A DNA stretch of 35,037 bases from Lactobacillales bacterium (GTDB lineage Bacteria; Bacillota; Bacilli; Lactobacillales; Streptococcaceae). Location of the stretch: positions 1-35,037 of the forward strand of contig JAITQW010000018.1 of the NCBI GenBank assembly GCA_031288715.1, written 5' to 3'. Numbering within the stretch: position 1 is the stretch's first letter; each line of letters begins with the position of its first letter. Below the pieces are notes generated by a model. The model worked only from the letters and a program-made list of their open reading frames with translations. It was not told the origin of the DNA and made no database searches. The position numbers and the translations under genes were made by a program. This document shows positions 25,998 through 34,716 of this stretch, piece by piece.

Positions 25998-28199
25998 TCA
26001 TTGTTCTTCAAAAAAACATGAACGTTGCCCTAAATATGGTAAAAATAATTTTTTCATACTACGTGAAATACCTGTATAAAGCAAATGACGATCTTTATCA
26101 CTTACAAAATTCTTTTTTGAAACATCGTGAAGAATTACATTATCAAACTCTAATCCTTTCGCAACACTAATTGGAAGCAAATAAATACCTGAAGCTGGAA
26201 CACTCATCTTTGAATGAATAAATGATTTAAATTTCACCTCTTCCTTAAAAATCTCCTCTAAATATTCTGCCTGTAAAATATCCTTTGTAATCACAGCTGT
26301 ACTTTGATTCTTAGGTAGATTCTTTAACACTTTAATGATTTTCTCATTATATTCCTGCGCCGTTTGAGCTTCCAAAAACTCTGGAACTTCACCTTCATCT
26401 TGGACCGAAACCACATGAATCTCTTCCTTATTATTTGCCATTTTCTGAAACAACTGAGTAATTGCAGCACTTGAGCGATAGGAAGTCGCTAAATTTTTCT
26501 GTGTCACTAAAAAATTCAGCTTTTCAAAAATTTCTCGAACCGTTGAAAAATCAACTGATGTCTGAAAAATCGCTTGATTCTCATCCCCTAGCAAAGTAAA
26601 ATTAGCGCGTGGATACATTTCGATAAGCAATCTCAACTGCATAGACGAATAGTCTTGAACCTCGTCAATCAAAACAAAACGCACATTGCGCTGCGTCAAG
26701 TGCTTCACAAAAAAATGTTGAATCACAAGTAAGCAAACACCCTCGTCTACCGTCAATTCCTCATGCAAGAAAAGCTTTTCTCCCGAATACTCATTGTAAA
26801 ATTTCTGAAATAAAATGTTAGTAGAAAGCCAATTGTATCTAGAAATTTGCTGAAATACCTTTTGATATGCTTTTTTCAGATAATAATAAGCTAACTTTGC
26901 AATCTTACCCTTAGAATCTTGCTGAATCAATGCTCCAAAATACTGCTCCTGTTCTTCTTCTGTCATTTGTGTAATCTTATCGTACCATTCTTTCGTTCGA
27001 GCTTTTTCTTGTAAGCGTCTATCCAATTCTTCTTCTAATATTGCTGCCAACGCTTGTAGTTGCTTATCAGCTGTCTGAGTTTTTGGCACATTTTCATATA
27101 GATTAAAAATTTCTTCTGTCGAAAAAATTTCTTCCTCTTTCAATTGAATGGATCTAAAATTTACCTGTTGAAAAACAGTATTCTTAGACTTATTAGATAA
27201 AAATTTAAAAAATTCCACACTTCTTAAAACATTTGTTTGATTCGTTGTCTCCTGTTGAATATTTCGCTCCAAATATTTGAATGGATCTTCTAATTTCACT
27301 CTTCTTGAAAGACACACTCGGACTAGCTGGCGAATCGTCAAATTTGTTGGATTTTTCTCACCTAAATTAGGCAAAACTTTAGAGATATAATTAATAAACA
27401 CAGGATTTGGTGCAAACAATAGAACGTCCTTCGAGCTTAAACTTTGTTGACACTGATACAATAGATACGCAATTCTTTGTAGAACTGCAGAAGTTTTCCC
27501 AGAGCCAGCAATTCCATTAACCAGTAACACACGACTAGTCGTATCTCTAATAATTTCATTTTGTTCCTTTTGAATTGTTGCTGTAATATCTTGCATGTAT
27601 TCTGAAGAATTTTCAGACAATGCTTGAAGCAATAACTCATCAAGAATCGCAATGGATGTATCATAATAGTTAATCAGTCTATCTTCCTCTAGTGTAAACT
27701 GCCTACGCAAAGTCAAATTAACCGCAATTTCTTGATGATTCACCTCATAGCTAGTCGCTCCAATCTCCCTATTATAATAAAGCTCCGCAATAGGTGCACG
27801 CCAATCAATAATTCGATCCTCATCCTTAAGCGTTCGAAACGAATTCACTCCAAGGTAAAATTTTTCAGTTTCCTTCTCGCCTTCAAATAGAACATCTATC
27901 CTGCCAAAATAAGGTTCTTTCAACAGACGATTTACCATATCTAAGCGATTCTTCCAACTATCATGTTTCGCATTCAATTGATCAATCTCACGATTCTTTA
28001 TCTCAATTTCCGAAAACGTCTCTAGCTGACTCGTATAAGTAGACACATCACGATTAAATCCCTGGCCCATCGTAGACATTAATTTGGTTCCCTCTTCATG
28101 ATGTTCCTGTAAAATTTCCTCTGCTTTTTTCTTCACACTTAATAATTCTTCATATGTATCTTTTAAATACACTGTTTCTTCTTTGAGGTCCCTTTTCAT
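25998..28199 (-). CDS. helD: UvrD-like helicase HelD (RNA polymerase recycling ATPase)
   Basis: About 733 residues. HelD removes stalled RNA polymerase from DNA and releases sigma and RNA. The N-terminal antiparallel coiled coil (about residues 1-95) is followed by YFGRIDVLFEGEKETEKFYLG and DWRAPIAELYYN, the HelD-specific block. Helicase motifs are Walker A GIAGSGKTS (about 229-237), Walker B VLIDEVQDY, LGDENQAIF, TSYRSS, VAKGLEFDNVILHDV and LYTGISRSMKKLFL. I prefer the ATG at 28199, preceded by GGTGA; an ATG five codons earlier is possible. yqeK lies upstream; the 3' spacer is full of repeats. Confidence 0.93.
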   Translation of the reverse strand: MKRDLKEETVYLKDTYEELLSVKKKAEEILQEHHEEGTKLMSTMGQGFNRDVSTYTSQLETFSEIEIKNREIDQLNAKHDSWKNRLDMVNRLLKEPYFGRIDVLFEGEKETEKFYLGVNSFRTLKDEDRIIDWRAPIAELYYNREIGATSYEVNHQEIAVNLTLRRQFTLEEDRLINYYDTSIAILDELLLQALSENSSEYMQDITATIQKEQNEIIRDTTSRVLLVNGIAGSGKTSAVLQRIAYLLYQCQQSLSSKDVLLFAPNPVFINYISKVLPNLGEKNPTNLTIRQLVRVCLSRRVKLEDPFKYLERNIQQETTNQTNVLRSVEFFKFLSNKSKNTVFQQVNFRSIQLKEEEIFSTEEIFNLYENVPKTQTADKQLQALAAILEEELDRRLQEKARTKEWYDKITQMTEEEQEQYFGALIQQDSKGKIAKLAYYYLKKAYQKVFQQISRYNWLSTNILFQKFYNEYSGEKLFLHEELTVDEGVCLLVIQHFFVKHLTQRNVRFVLIDEVQDYSSMQLRLLIEMYPRANFTLLGDENQAIFQTSVDFSTVREIFEKLNFLVTQKNLATSYRSSAAITQLFQKMANNKEEIHVVSVQDEGEVPEFLEAQTAQEYNEKIIKVLKNLPKNQSTAVITKDILQAEYLEEIFKEEVKFKSFIHSKMSVPASGIYLLPISVAKGLEFDNVILHDVSKKNFVSDKDRHLLYTGISRSMKKLFLPYLGQRSCFFEEQ

Positions 28200-28324
28200 T
28201 GCTAGATTCACCATTTTCTATTATTTGATGTATTTCGGAAATTACATATATAAAAATTTTGTTTTCTTTCTGAGATAAGAAAAAATTGAAACAGATTCTC
28301 TTTATACACTTCCAAAGAAATCTA

Positions 28325-28921
28325 TTACTGCATCCCCACAACATAACGATTAAACGTCTCAATCGTCTTTGGATAAATTGCTCTTTTCTCTTTAATCAAA
28401 CGAAGTAAGGTATGCTCAGTCTCATACTTTACCACCTCATCTAAGTCAACTTCCGCCAATCGGCGAACTTCACTTACATCTTCAAAATGACGATGAGGTT
28501 CAATATAATCTGCCACATAAATAATTTTATCGATCAGAGACATATTTGACGATCCTGTGGTATGCACATAAACCGCCTGTAAAATTTCACTATCTCTAAT
28601 ACCTAATTCTTTTTCAATCAAAACAATACCTGCAATTCCATGCCAAATTTGATTTCCAAATGGAATAATATCCTCACCCAAATGATTTTCAACAATCACT
28701 CGAATCATCTCTTCATTCGGACGCTCTTTTGCATAGTCATGAACCAAACCTGCAATACTTGCCTTTTCAACATCCGCTCCAAAACGTTTAGCTAATTGTA
28801 TCGCTGTTTCTTGCGTCCCTAAAACATGAGAAAATCGCTTTTCACTCATCGACTCTTCTACTTTCGATAACAGCTCATCTCTAGAAAATGCCGTATATTT
28901 TTCATATTCATTCATTTCCAT
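28325..28921 (-). CDS. yqeK: HD-domain nucleotide hydrolase YqeK
   Basis: An HD-domain protein of about 198 residues, from the family shown to hydrolyse diadenosine tetraphosphate symmetrically. The metal-binding His in RFSHVLGTQE (about 32), the HD pair in AGLVHDYAKE, WHGIAG, and SLIDKIIYVADYIEPHR with its conserved Asp are all present. I start at 28921 (MEMNEYEKY), which overlaps the nadD stop region; AAGAGG lies ten bases upstream. The nadD-yqeK pairing is conserved in Firmicutes. The usual next gene rsfS is missing here, and helD follows instead. Confidence 0.93.
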   Translation of the reverse strand: MEMNEYEKYTAFSRDELLSKVEESMSEKRFSHVLGTQETAIQLAKRFGADVEKASIAGLVHDYAKERPNEEMIRVIVENHLGEDIIPFGNQIWHGIAGIVLIEKELGIRDSEILQAVYVHTTGSSNMSLIDKIIYVADYIEPHRHFEDVSEVRRLAEVDLDEVVKYETEHTLLRLIKEKRAIYPKTIETFNRYVVGMQ

Positions 28922-29549
28922 CCAAATATAACCTCTTTTCTTGAATATATTGAGCAACAAGCTCAGGTACTAAGTAATCTGGAGAATTCCCTGCAACAAT
29001 CCATTCTCGAATCCTAGTTGAACTAAAATCTACCTTCGGTATATCTACCCAAGTCACTGGATATTTCGCCTCTTCTGGATAATCCAAGCGCCGAACACCC
29101 ACAAATTGTACCAGCTCAACCAACTCATCAATACGATGCCATTTTGGTAAATAAGAAACCATATCCGCTCCGACAATAAAGTAATAATCTACCTCAGGAT
29201 TCATTTTCTTTAATTGTTTCATTGTATCAAATGTATAGTTCATTCCTCCATTTTGTAATTCAATCAGCTCAATTCCCAAACGATGATTCCCTGCAATTGC
29301 TAATTCAAGCATATTTAATCGATGTTTTGAGGAAATAGTACTTTTTGTATCTATGTGCGGAGGAATTGCTTCTGGCATCAGATACACTCGTTCTAAGCCT
29401 AACTGTTGTACAACTTGATCAGCAATTAACAAATGACCCATATGCACAGGATTAAAATTTCCTCCAAGAATACCAATTTGACGATGTCTTTCAAAATGTC
29501 TCAACACAGGTTTTAATTGCGTTTCTACCCAAGATTCTGACTGATTCAT
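28908..29549 (-). CDS. nadD: Nicotinate-nucleotide adenylyltransferase
   Basis: A 213-residue enzyme that adenylates nicotinate mononucleotide to deamido-NAD in NAD synthesis. It has the nucleotidyltransferase motif GGNFNPVHMGH (29-39; His36 and His39), the FIVGADMVSYLPKWHRIDEL block, and the C-terminal SSTRIREWI. The ATG is preceded by GAGGTGA. The end overlaps yqeK, so the two are coupled. yhbY normally lies between yqeH and nadD in this group and is absent; a 250-base structured spacer is there instead. Confidence 0.96.
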   Translation of the reverse strand: MNQSESWVETQLKPVLRHFERHRQIGILGGNFNPVHMGHLLIADQVVQQLGLERVYLMPEAIPPHIDTKSTISSKHRLNMLELAIAGNHRLGIELIELQNGGMNYTFDTMKQLKKMNPEVDYYFIVGADMVSYLPKWHRIDELVELVQFVGVRRLDYPEEAKYPVTWVDIPKVDFSSTRIREWIVAGNSPDYLVPELVAQYIQEKRLYLDGNE

Positions 29550-29638
29550 ATTTTCACCTCAAAATTTTAGGATTTTCTCTCTAAAATGTATCTGTTCTTG
29601 TTTTGAAAAATTTAAAAAACTTTTACCATCTAAATAAG

Positions 29639-29747
29639 GGCTACTGAATAATTTTTAAATATCTCTTTCTGAAATCAATTCTTGCTGAGAGGGACGCTTA
29701 CGAGCCTGTAGTCTCATTCGTCCTCTTTCAGCGAGAATTGAAATTTC
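29639..29747 (-). repeat. Large imperfect inverted repeat plus short dispersed repeat, upstream of nadD
   Basis: Arms 29671-29696 and 29719-29747 pair over most of 26-29 bases: GAAATCAATTCTTGCTGA and GGGACG against CGTCCTCTTTCAGC and GAATTGAAATTTC. The loop has an inner GAG/CTC helix. The minus-strand part 29686-29639 repeats 11948-11993 beside the tRNA gene. It is not followed by a T-run, so I do not call it a terminator. It could be a structured leader for nadD or a mobile-element remnant; no known riboswitch core is visible. Confidence 0.5.
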
Positions 29748-29798
29748 AACCGTTTAAGTACAAAGTTTTTTTAATACCAAGAAATAAATCCTAAATAA

Positions 29799-30920
29799 TT
29801 AAATAAGAGCTTTTCTCAAAATTACCTCGACACCTTCTGGAACATATCCAGCTACAATCGCTTTTTTCTTGATAGAAATCCATCCTAAACCCGCAAAAAC
29901 AATATCAGCAGGCTCTCTCACAGAGAATTCAAACCTCTTTAATTTCGGAAAAGATTTCACTTTCTCCATACATGGTGGTTGTAATAAATTTCCAACATGC
30001 TTCCCGTAAAACTCATCTGCCCTCTCTAACTTTGTTCGATGAAGTTTTATATCATTTGCCACATAAGTAACAAAGCTCTGCCGCTCTCCAGAAATAAAAT
30101 CAAATCTTGCTAGTCCTCCTAAAAACAAAGTTTGTTCCGGATTTAGTTGATAAATTTTTGGATTAATTTCTTTTTGTGGAGAAATAAACTTCAAATCCCT
30201 ACTATCTAAGAAATGCGCCATTTGATGGCGATGAATAATTCCCGGAGTATCATAGAGAACTGCTCCGTCCTCCAAAGGAATCTCAATCTTATCAAGTGTA
30301 GTACCCGGAAAACGAGAAGTTGTAATTAAGTTCTGAACTCCTGCTGTCTGCTTAATAATCGCATTAATCAGCGTGGACTTTCCAACATTTGTCACACCAA
30401 CTACATAAACATCTAAACCTTGACGATACTTCTCAATTTTCGTCAATAGATTTTCTACTTCTTGAGTTTTTTTAGCACTTGTTAAAATTACCTCCATAGG
30501 ACGCAGTCCTGCTTCATGCACCCTCTGACTCATCCACTGAATCACACGCGATCCCCTCAATGATCTAGGCAAAACATCAACCTTATTCCCAACCAACAAA
30601 ACTGGATTTTTCCCTACAAATCTATGCAATCCTGGAATCAATGAACCATTAAAATCAAAAATATCAACAACATTAACAATTAAAGCTTTCTTCATCCCAA
30701 TTTCATTTAAGAGAAGCAAAAAGTCATCATCTGTAAGTGAAATATTTTGAATTTCATTGTAATGACGCAAACGAAAACATCGCCGACAATAAACTTCTCC
30801 TGTCTCTAAATTTTTCTTTAATATTGCAGATGATGTATATCCTTGCTTATCGATAAAACTCGTTTGAATAAGCGATCCACATCCAATACAATGTAATTCT
30901 TCGCTTGCTTCTAATCCCAT
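29799..30920 (-). CDS. yqeH: Circularly permuted GTPase YqeH
   Basis: A 373-residue GTPase needed for 30S ribosome assembly. It has a zinc-finger start with CIGCG (12-16) and CRRC (about 45-48). The GTPase motifs appear in permuted order: NKVD (G4, about 112) before GVTNVGKST (G1, about 176) and DTPGI (G3, about 224). The C-terminal basic domain is present. The yqeG stop overlaps its start at 30920, so they are one operon. In Bacillus the order is yqeG-yqeH-aroE-yhbY-nadD-yqeK; here aroE and yhbY are missing. Confidence 0.96.
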   Translation of the reverse strand: MGLEASEELHCIGCGSLIQTSFIDKQGYTSSAILKKNLETGEVYCRRCFRLRHYNEIQNISLTDDDFLLLLNEIGMKKALIVNVVDIFDFNGSLIPGLHRFVGKNPVLLVGNKVDVLPRSLRGSRVIQWMSQRVHEAGLRPMEVILTSAKKTQEVENLLTKIEKYRQGLDVYVVGVTNVGKSTLINAIIKQTAGVQNLITTSRFPGTTLDKIEIPLEDGAVLYDTPGIIHRHQMAHFLDSRDLKFISPQKEINPKIYQLNPEQTLFLGGLARFDFISGERQSFVTYVANDIKLHRTKLERADEFYGKHVGNLLQPPCMEKVKSFPKLKRFEFSVREPADIVFAGLGWISIKKKAIVAGYVPEGVEVILRKALI

Positions 30921-31444
30921 TAGCGGATCCCTTTCTTGTATGTCAGATCATCAGTTTTAGCAAGCTTCTTTAAGATTCTACGCTCACGCGCACGATTAAA
31001 TTTTGTAATGAAACTATCAGATTCCACTATGGGTTTCACCAAAATCGAACGAATTCCTGAACGATTTGCCGCTAAAATATCCGTCATTAACTGATCTCCT
31101 ACCATAACCATTTCTTTTTTTTCTATCCTCAACTTTCGTTGCGCAACATTTATGCCTCGACAAAATGGTTTCATTGACCATGAAACAAAATCAACTCCTA
31201 AAGGAGCAACAGCACGACTTACTCTTGAGGTTTTATTATTGGAAACAACGATCACAGAAACTCCTGCCGCTTTCATTTCTTTCAGCCATTGATGAATCTC
31301 CTTCGTTCCATCAAGATTATTCCAGGCAATCATCGTATTATCTAAATCTGCAAGCACTGCTTTAATTCCCTGTACTTTTAACATCTCTGGTGTCAATTGC
31401 ACAATGGATTCAATCAACCATGTAGGTTCATATTTTTTCCTCAT
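30920..31444 (-). CDS. yqeG: HAD-superfamily phosphatase YqeG
   Basis: A 174-residue HAD phosphatase of the YqeG group. The nucleophile motif LADLDNTMIAWN (Asp33, Asp35), motif II VIVVSNNKTSR, Lys/Arg near KPFCRGINVA and motif IV MVGDQLMTDILAANR are all intact. YqeG/Gep4-like enzymes dephosphorylate phosphatidylglycerophosphate in some lineages; the substrate here is unproven. It overlaps yqeH by one base, and is the first gene of the yqeG-yqeH-nadD-yqeK group. Confidence 0.93.
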   Translation of the reverse strand: MRKKYEPTWLIESIVQLTPEMLKVQGIKAVLADLDNTMIAWNNLDGTKEIHQWLKEMKAAGVSVIVVSNNKTSRVSRAVAPLGVDFVSWSMKPFCRGINVAQRKLRIEKKEMVMVGDQLMTDILAANRSGIRSILVKPIVESDSFITKFNRARERRILKKLAKTDDLTYKKGIR

Positions 31445-31554
31445 AAATTACGTCTACTTTCTATTGATCTCATTTAAACTTACCTTGCTTCAAATCTTGC
31501 ACTTATTTTAACACAAAAGTTTAATACCATTCTTGCTTACCTTAATAAAAGTAG

Positions 31555-31606
31555 GCGTAAAAAAGTTCTCTGTGTAATAAATATTAAATAGAGAATTTCT
31601 TTACGC
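31555..31606. terminator. Long stem-loop between yqeG and the 3D-protein gene
   Basis: Arms 31555-31571 and 31590-31606 pair at 15 of 17 positions (GCGTAAAAAAGTTCTCT against AGAGAATTTCTTTACGC) around an 18-base loop. It lies upstream of yqeG on the minus strand and downstream of the 3D-protein gene. A T-rich tract on the minus strand (TACTTTTATT) makes it a possible back-up terminator. Confidence 0.45.
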
Positions 31607-31622
31607 TTATCTTCACAAAAAG

Positions 31623-31663
31623 AGCTCCTTTACATGCCATAAAAGTTCACATGTAAAAAAGCT
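31623..31663 (-). terminator. Terminator after the 3D-protein gene
   Basis: AGCTTTTTTACATG and CATGTAAAGGAGCT (minus strand) pair with two mismatches around a 13-base loop. CTTTTTGTG follows on the minus strand. It lies about 95 bases after the stop codon of the gene ending at 31758. Confidence 0.6.
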
Positions 31664-31757
31664 AAAAAAACTTAAATCTGTTGAGTAGGCTATATTATTC
31701 ACTGGCAAAATTCAAAATATACAACCGATAACAAATTCAGCAACAAAAACAATATCT

Positions 31758-32813
31758 CTAACTCAAAACCGTAATCCTAACCCATCGGCGTCCCCATTGA
31801 CACGACTGCTTATACGTAGGAAAATGAAGATCAATACAATTTCCTTTGATCGCACTCCCCGTATCTCCAGCAATCGCCTCTCCATATCCATCAACCCAAA
31901 CTCTTGATCCCAGAGGAATTACTTTTGGATCAACCGCAACCACCATAGGTTGTGTCAATAAATCAATTCCATAACAAGAAAAACGCCCCATACTTGCTGC
32001 TTGACAAGAATACGCTGTCGCATTAGCAATAAACGACTTTCCTAAAGAAGACGAAGATGAGGAAGGTGCACCAACAGAAGAGACTAAATTCACTTGTTTT
32101 TTATTTTCTCTCTTTTTAATAAGATTGTCTAGCTTTGACTTATTGCTTTCGAATTGATTTTTCAATTCAGAAATTTGTGCTTCCAATCCTTGTGCTGAAT
32201 TTTCTAGTGTTACTTGCTGATTAAAAAGTTCAACAGCTGCTGCTCTTCTCTCTTGCATCATTAGCTCACTACTTCTGGGAATTCGAAAATTCCCCAGCGA
32301 ACTATTTTTATTAAATTCTACTCCACGAGCCCTCTTCTTATTCAAATTATCTGCACTTAAACTACCACCAGACAACGTTTCCCATTTCTTTTCTTCGCTA
32401 ATGATATTATTAAACAAACCAGAAAGTCCCGTCTGATGTTGTTCAATTTCAACTTTCAAAACGCTTATTCCTTGTTTAATGTTGTTTGTCATGTTTTCCA
32501 ACTCGATATTGAATTCTTCTAACATTGAACGCAAAACTGCATCTTTTTTTCTATCTTGAATTTCCTTTTCAACACTAATAATCATATCTCCTAGATCAGA
32601 AGCTCTTTTCTGCAGTTGAATCCTTCTACCTTTTGAAGCATAGATTTCTTGTTTTGTTTTATTCGCTATATCCATCGTTGTGTCTTTCAATTCAGTAGTT
32701 TCCAAATGCTGAACTGCTTTTCCATCTGAATCTACATCTGAATTTACACTATTATCTGAAGAAAGTACTACCGATAGAACAATTGCCGATGTCAATATCA
32801 TCTTTCCTGTCAT
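31758..32813 (-). CDS. Secreted coiled-coil protein with a C-terminal 3D domain
   Basis: A 351-residue, probably exported protein. The short signal-like N-terminus is MTGKMILTSAIVLSVVLSS. Long helical segments, about 45-110 and 190-245, suggest a coiled coil like the N-terminal part of PcsB/CwlO-type proteins. A Ser-rich linker SAPSSSSSSLG-like region near 250-260 comes next. The last 90 residues are a 3D domain: ATAYSC, DPKVIPLGSRVWVDGYG, AGDTGSAIKGNCIDLHFP and WGRRWVRITVL, with the three conserved Asp. This domain has a double-psi barrel fold seen in lytic transglycosylases and Rpf-like cell-wall hydrolases. Four Cys in the domain could form disulfides. AGGTAA precedes the ATG. Confidence 0.85.
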   Translation of the reverse strand: MTGKMILTSAIVLSVVLSSDNSVNSDVDSDGKAVQHLETTELKDTTMDIANKTKQEIYASKGRRIQLQKRASDLGDMIISVEKEIQDRKKDAVLRSMLEEFNIELENMTNNIKQGISVLKVEIEQHQTGLSGLFNNIISEEKKWETLSGGSLSADNLNKKRARGVEFNKNSSLGNFRIPRSSELMMQERRAAAVELFNQQVTLENSAQGLEAQISELKNQFESNKSKLDNLIKKRENKKQVNLVSSVGAPSSSSSSLGKSFIANATAYSCQAASMGRFSCYGIDLLTQPMVVAVDPKVIPLGSRVWVDGYGEAIAGDTGSAIKGNCIDLHFPTYKQSCQWGRRWVRITVLS

Positions 32814-33467
32814 TACAAAATTACCTACCTTAATTTCTCAAAAAAAAAACTTAAATAGAAAAAATACAATAAACAAATAAAAATTAGATTTTATCATTTA
32901 CAATACGATTGTTTATTGCTGTTCTAAATAATAGATAATTCATATTAGTAAATCTTTTCATAATAATGAAAAATTATTACCAATTAAGGAAACATTGCAT
33001 ATTTATATTGAAAAGATAACAAGCGCGAAAAAATGGAGGCAAATTTTACTAAAATGTTTCTTTGGAATGTGAAAATAATTAGATTTAATTTATTTTTTAA
33101 TGTAAATTTAATTAAATCTAATTTTTTAACAAGCCAATCACATTAAGATGATTGACTCATTAGATCTGTCCTATAACTAAATCCAAAATGAATTGCCCTA
33201 TATTTTTCCTGAATACTTTGTCAAAATGCTCACAATAATCGGCTATTCCTGCGCTTATTTCCTCGCCTTAGAAAAAAACAGCAGCAATTCAAAATATGCC
33301 TTAGTTACAGGTCCATTTTATAATTGCAATCCACCCTGAAACCCCGCGCTTAGCGCGGAAAAAAAACAAAGTAAGACTTTTACATAGAGAAACAAAATAA
33401 AAAATCCCTAACTTGATATAATGATCAAGGTTTCACAAACCAAGATCTATCAAATAGGGAAAATTAA
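32814..33467. other. Long intergenic region with dyads, no intact gene
   Basis: About 650 bases without a supported gene. Seen are a 13-base perfect inverted repeat (ATTAGATTTAATT/AATTAAATCTAAT, about 33080-33125), CAATCA/TGATTG near 33135-33155, and a GC-rich hairpin CCGCGC-TTA-GCGCGG (33344-33358) that stands out from the AT-rich surroundings. There is also a minus-strand stretch (about 33180-33275) whose translation hints at a transposase N-terminus. The 3D-protein promoter should lie in 32820-32960, but I could not define it. Confidence 0.45.
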
Positions 33468-33495
33468 ATCACTCCCATCATTTGATAGGAGTGAT
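33468..33495 (-). terminator. Terminator after the WxL gene
   Basis: ATCACTCC (33468-33475) and GGAGTGAT (33488-33495) form an 8-base perfect stem around 12 bases. On the minus strand it is followed by TTAATTTTCC. It lies about 20 bases after the WxL stop codon. Confidence 0.65.
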
Positions 33496-33515
33496 CGTTA
33501 ATAAATTTTCAAACT

Positions 33516-34295
33516 TTATGGAGCATCTTTAAGTTCCCATTTTAATGTAACAACGTACTCACCCGATTTATAATCTCCTTCAGGTATATTTAATTTAAAT
33601 GTTGAATTTCCAGAACCATCATCAAAGTATCCCAAAGTATTAAATCTACCAGCACCATTATTAGCTTTTAAAACAATAACTTCATTAGTATCAATTTTTT
33701 CCTCTTTTTTAGTGCTTAAAATATCATGAATAGCATAGTCTTTATTATTAATAGTTCCTGTTGCATCTATACCTAATGATCCACTTTCAATTCCATTTTC
33801 TCCACTACTCTTTTTGGTAAGGTTAAATTTAATTTCTGCCCCATTGATCTCACTATTATTAACAGCTTCTTTAAATTTCCCATCCTGCTTAACCACTAAT
33901 TTCCAACCAGGAACTTTACCTTCCATATAACGAACATCATTTATATGCACATAATGGCATACATTATCTTTATCAATCTGATCATTTATTATTAATTTTT
34001 CATCCTTTTTAGCTAAAAGGTCATCTAATTTATATTTTCCTTCAATTAAACTTTTAATGCTTAATTCTTGATCATCAAAATTAAGATTCGGGACGTGAAC
34101 TAAATTCAAAGAGTTATCTGCTGGCTCAGCTTTTGCATCACCTGCTTTTCCCTTTGTCTTTGGAATCGTAAATTTAATTTTAGCTTCAGTATCCTGTTGT
34201 TCTGCTCCTACTTTTTCGCTAGCAAAAAGGGTTAGCGCTACTCCTGATGCAAGCAATCCTATTATTAAAGATTTTTTTAGATTAAATATTTTCAT
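33516..34295 (-). CDS. WxL-domain surface protein
   Basis: A 259-residue secreted protein. The Sec signal peptide is residues 1 to about 31 (basic MKIFNLKKS, hydrophobic LIIGLLASGVALTLFA, likely cut after VGA). The C-terminal WxL domain carries the two signature motifs: GWKL near 125-128 and LKWELKDAP at the very end. WxL domains attach non-covalently to the peptidoglycan of Lactobacillales. I chose the ATG at 34295 because AAAGGAAAAGGAAAA precedes it; upstream ATGs lack a site. WxL genes usually come in clusters with DUF916 partners, but none is in the window. Confidence 0.88.
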   Translation of the reverse strand: MKIFNLKKSLIIGLLASGVALTLFASEKVGAEQQDTEAKIKFTIPKTKGKAGDAKAEPADNSLNLVHVPNLNFDDQELSIKSLIEGKYKLDDLLAKKDEKLIINDQIDKDNVCHYVHINDVRYMEGKVPGWKLVVKQDGKFKEAVNNSEINGAEIKFNLTKKSSGENGIESGSLGIDATGTINNKDYAIHDILSTKKEEKIDTNEVIVLKANNGAGRFNTLGYFDDGSGNSTFKLNIPEGDYKSGEYVVTLKWELKDAP

Positions 34296-34404
34296 TTTTC
34301 CTTTTCCTTTCATATTTATTTTTAACCACAAATTATTTTATCAAACCTCAAAAACTTTAAAGCAAATTTGGGAAAAAAATCCCGCTTTTGTGTCATTGCT
34401 CAGT

Positions 34405-34452
34405 AAAAAGGTTCCAACCTTTATTCAGCGAAAAAGATGGAAACCTTTTATT
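34405..34452. repeat. Inverted repeat upstream of the WxL gene
   Basis: AAAAGGTTCCAACCTTT and AAAGATGGAAACCTTTT pair at about 15 of 17 positions around a short loop. It lies between the Rpn-like gene end and the WxL gene start. It may be a terminator for the Rpn-like transcript or an element end. Confidence 0.4.
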
Positions 34453-34461
34453 ATTAGATTT

Positions 34462-34589
34462 CTTGCGAAACATAATTAATGTATAAAAAATAAAAGAAAA
34501 CATGCAAGTCCAAAAAATTTTGCTGCTTGGTAGGCTTCATGCCTACCATGTTCGAGGTGATGGTAATTGGTTTCACAAGAGGTCTATTA
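34462..34589 (+). repeat. About 128-bp dispersed repeat, copy 2
   Basis: Matches 4884-5022 (3' of ldh) in the same orientation. This copy contains a perfect hairpin, GGTAGGC-TTCAT-GCCTACC, in the middle, which is degraded in the other copy. It is also shorter by about ten bases near GGTGATGG. Non-coding. Its ends are near AACATAATTAATG on the left and AGGTCTATTA on the right. Confidence 0.75.
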
Positions 34590-34716
34590 ATGAATTTCCA
34601 ACTTTTGCAGGTACCAAACACACAAGTCACCTATAATCAATGACTACAGAGGTTTAAAACTGTTGCGAAACCAGCCATTTCCATTGGATCTCTTTTACAT
34701 CTAGACATCAGATTAT

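Noticed and set aside
27437..27664. Open frames on the opposite strand or in other frames inside mfd, pst genes, rnjB, asd and helD.
   Set aside because: They lack ribosome binding sites and family resemblance, and they lie wholly inside genes with clear identities.
33016..33147. Short plus-strand frame after a GGAGG sequence near 33035.
   Set aside because: The nearest ATG is 14 bases away, the 30-residue product is simple AT-rich sequence, and the frame runs through an inverted repeat.
33344..33358. GC-rich hairpin CCGCGC-TTA-GCGCGG as a terminator or a CRISPR repeat.
   Set aside because: It is followed by A rather than T on the plus strand and by GGGTTTCAGG on the minus strand, and it occurs only once, so neither reading is supported.
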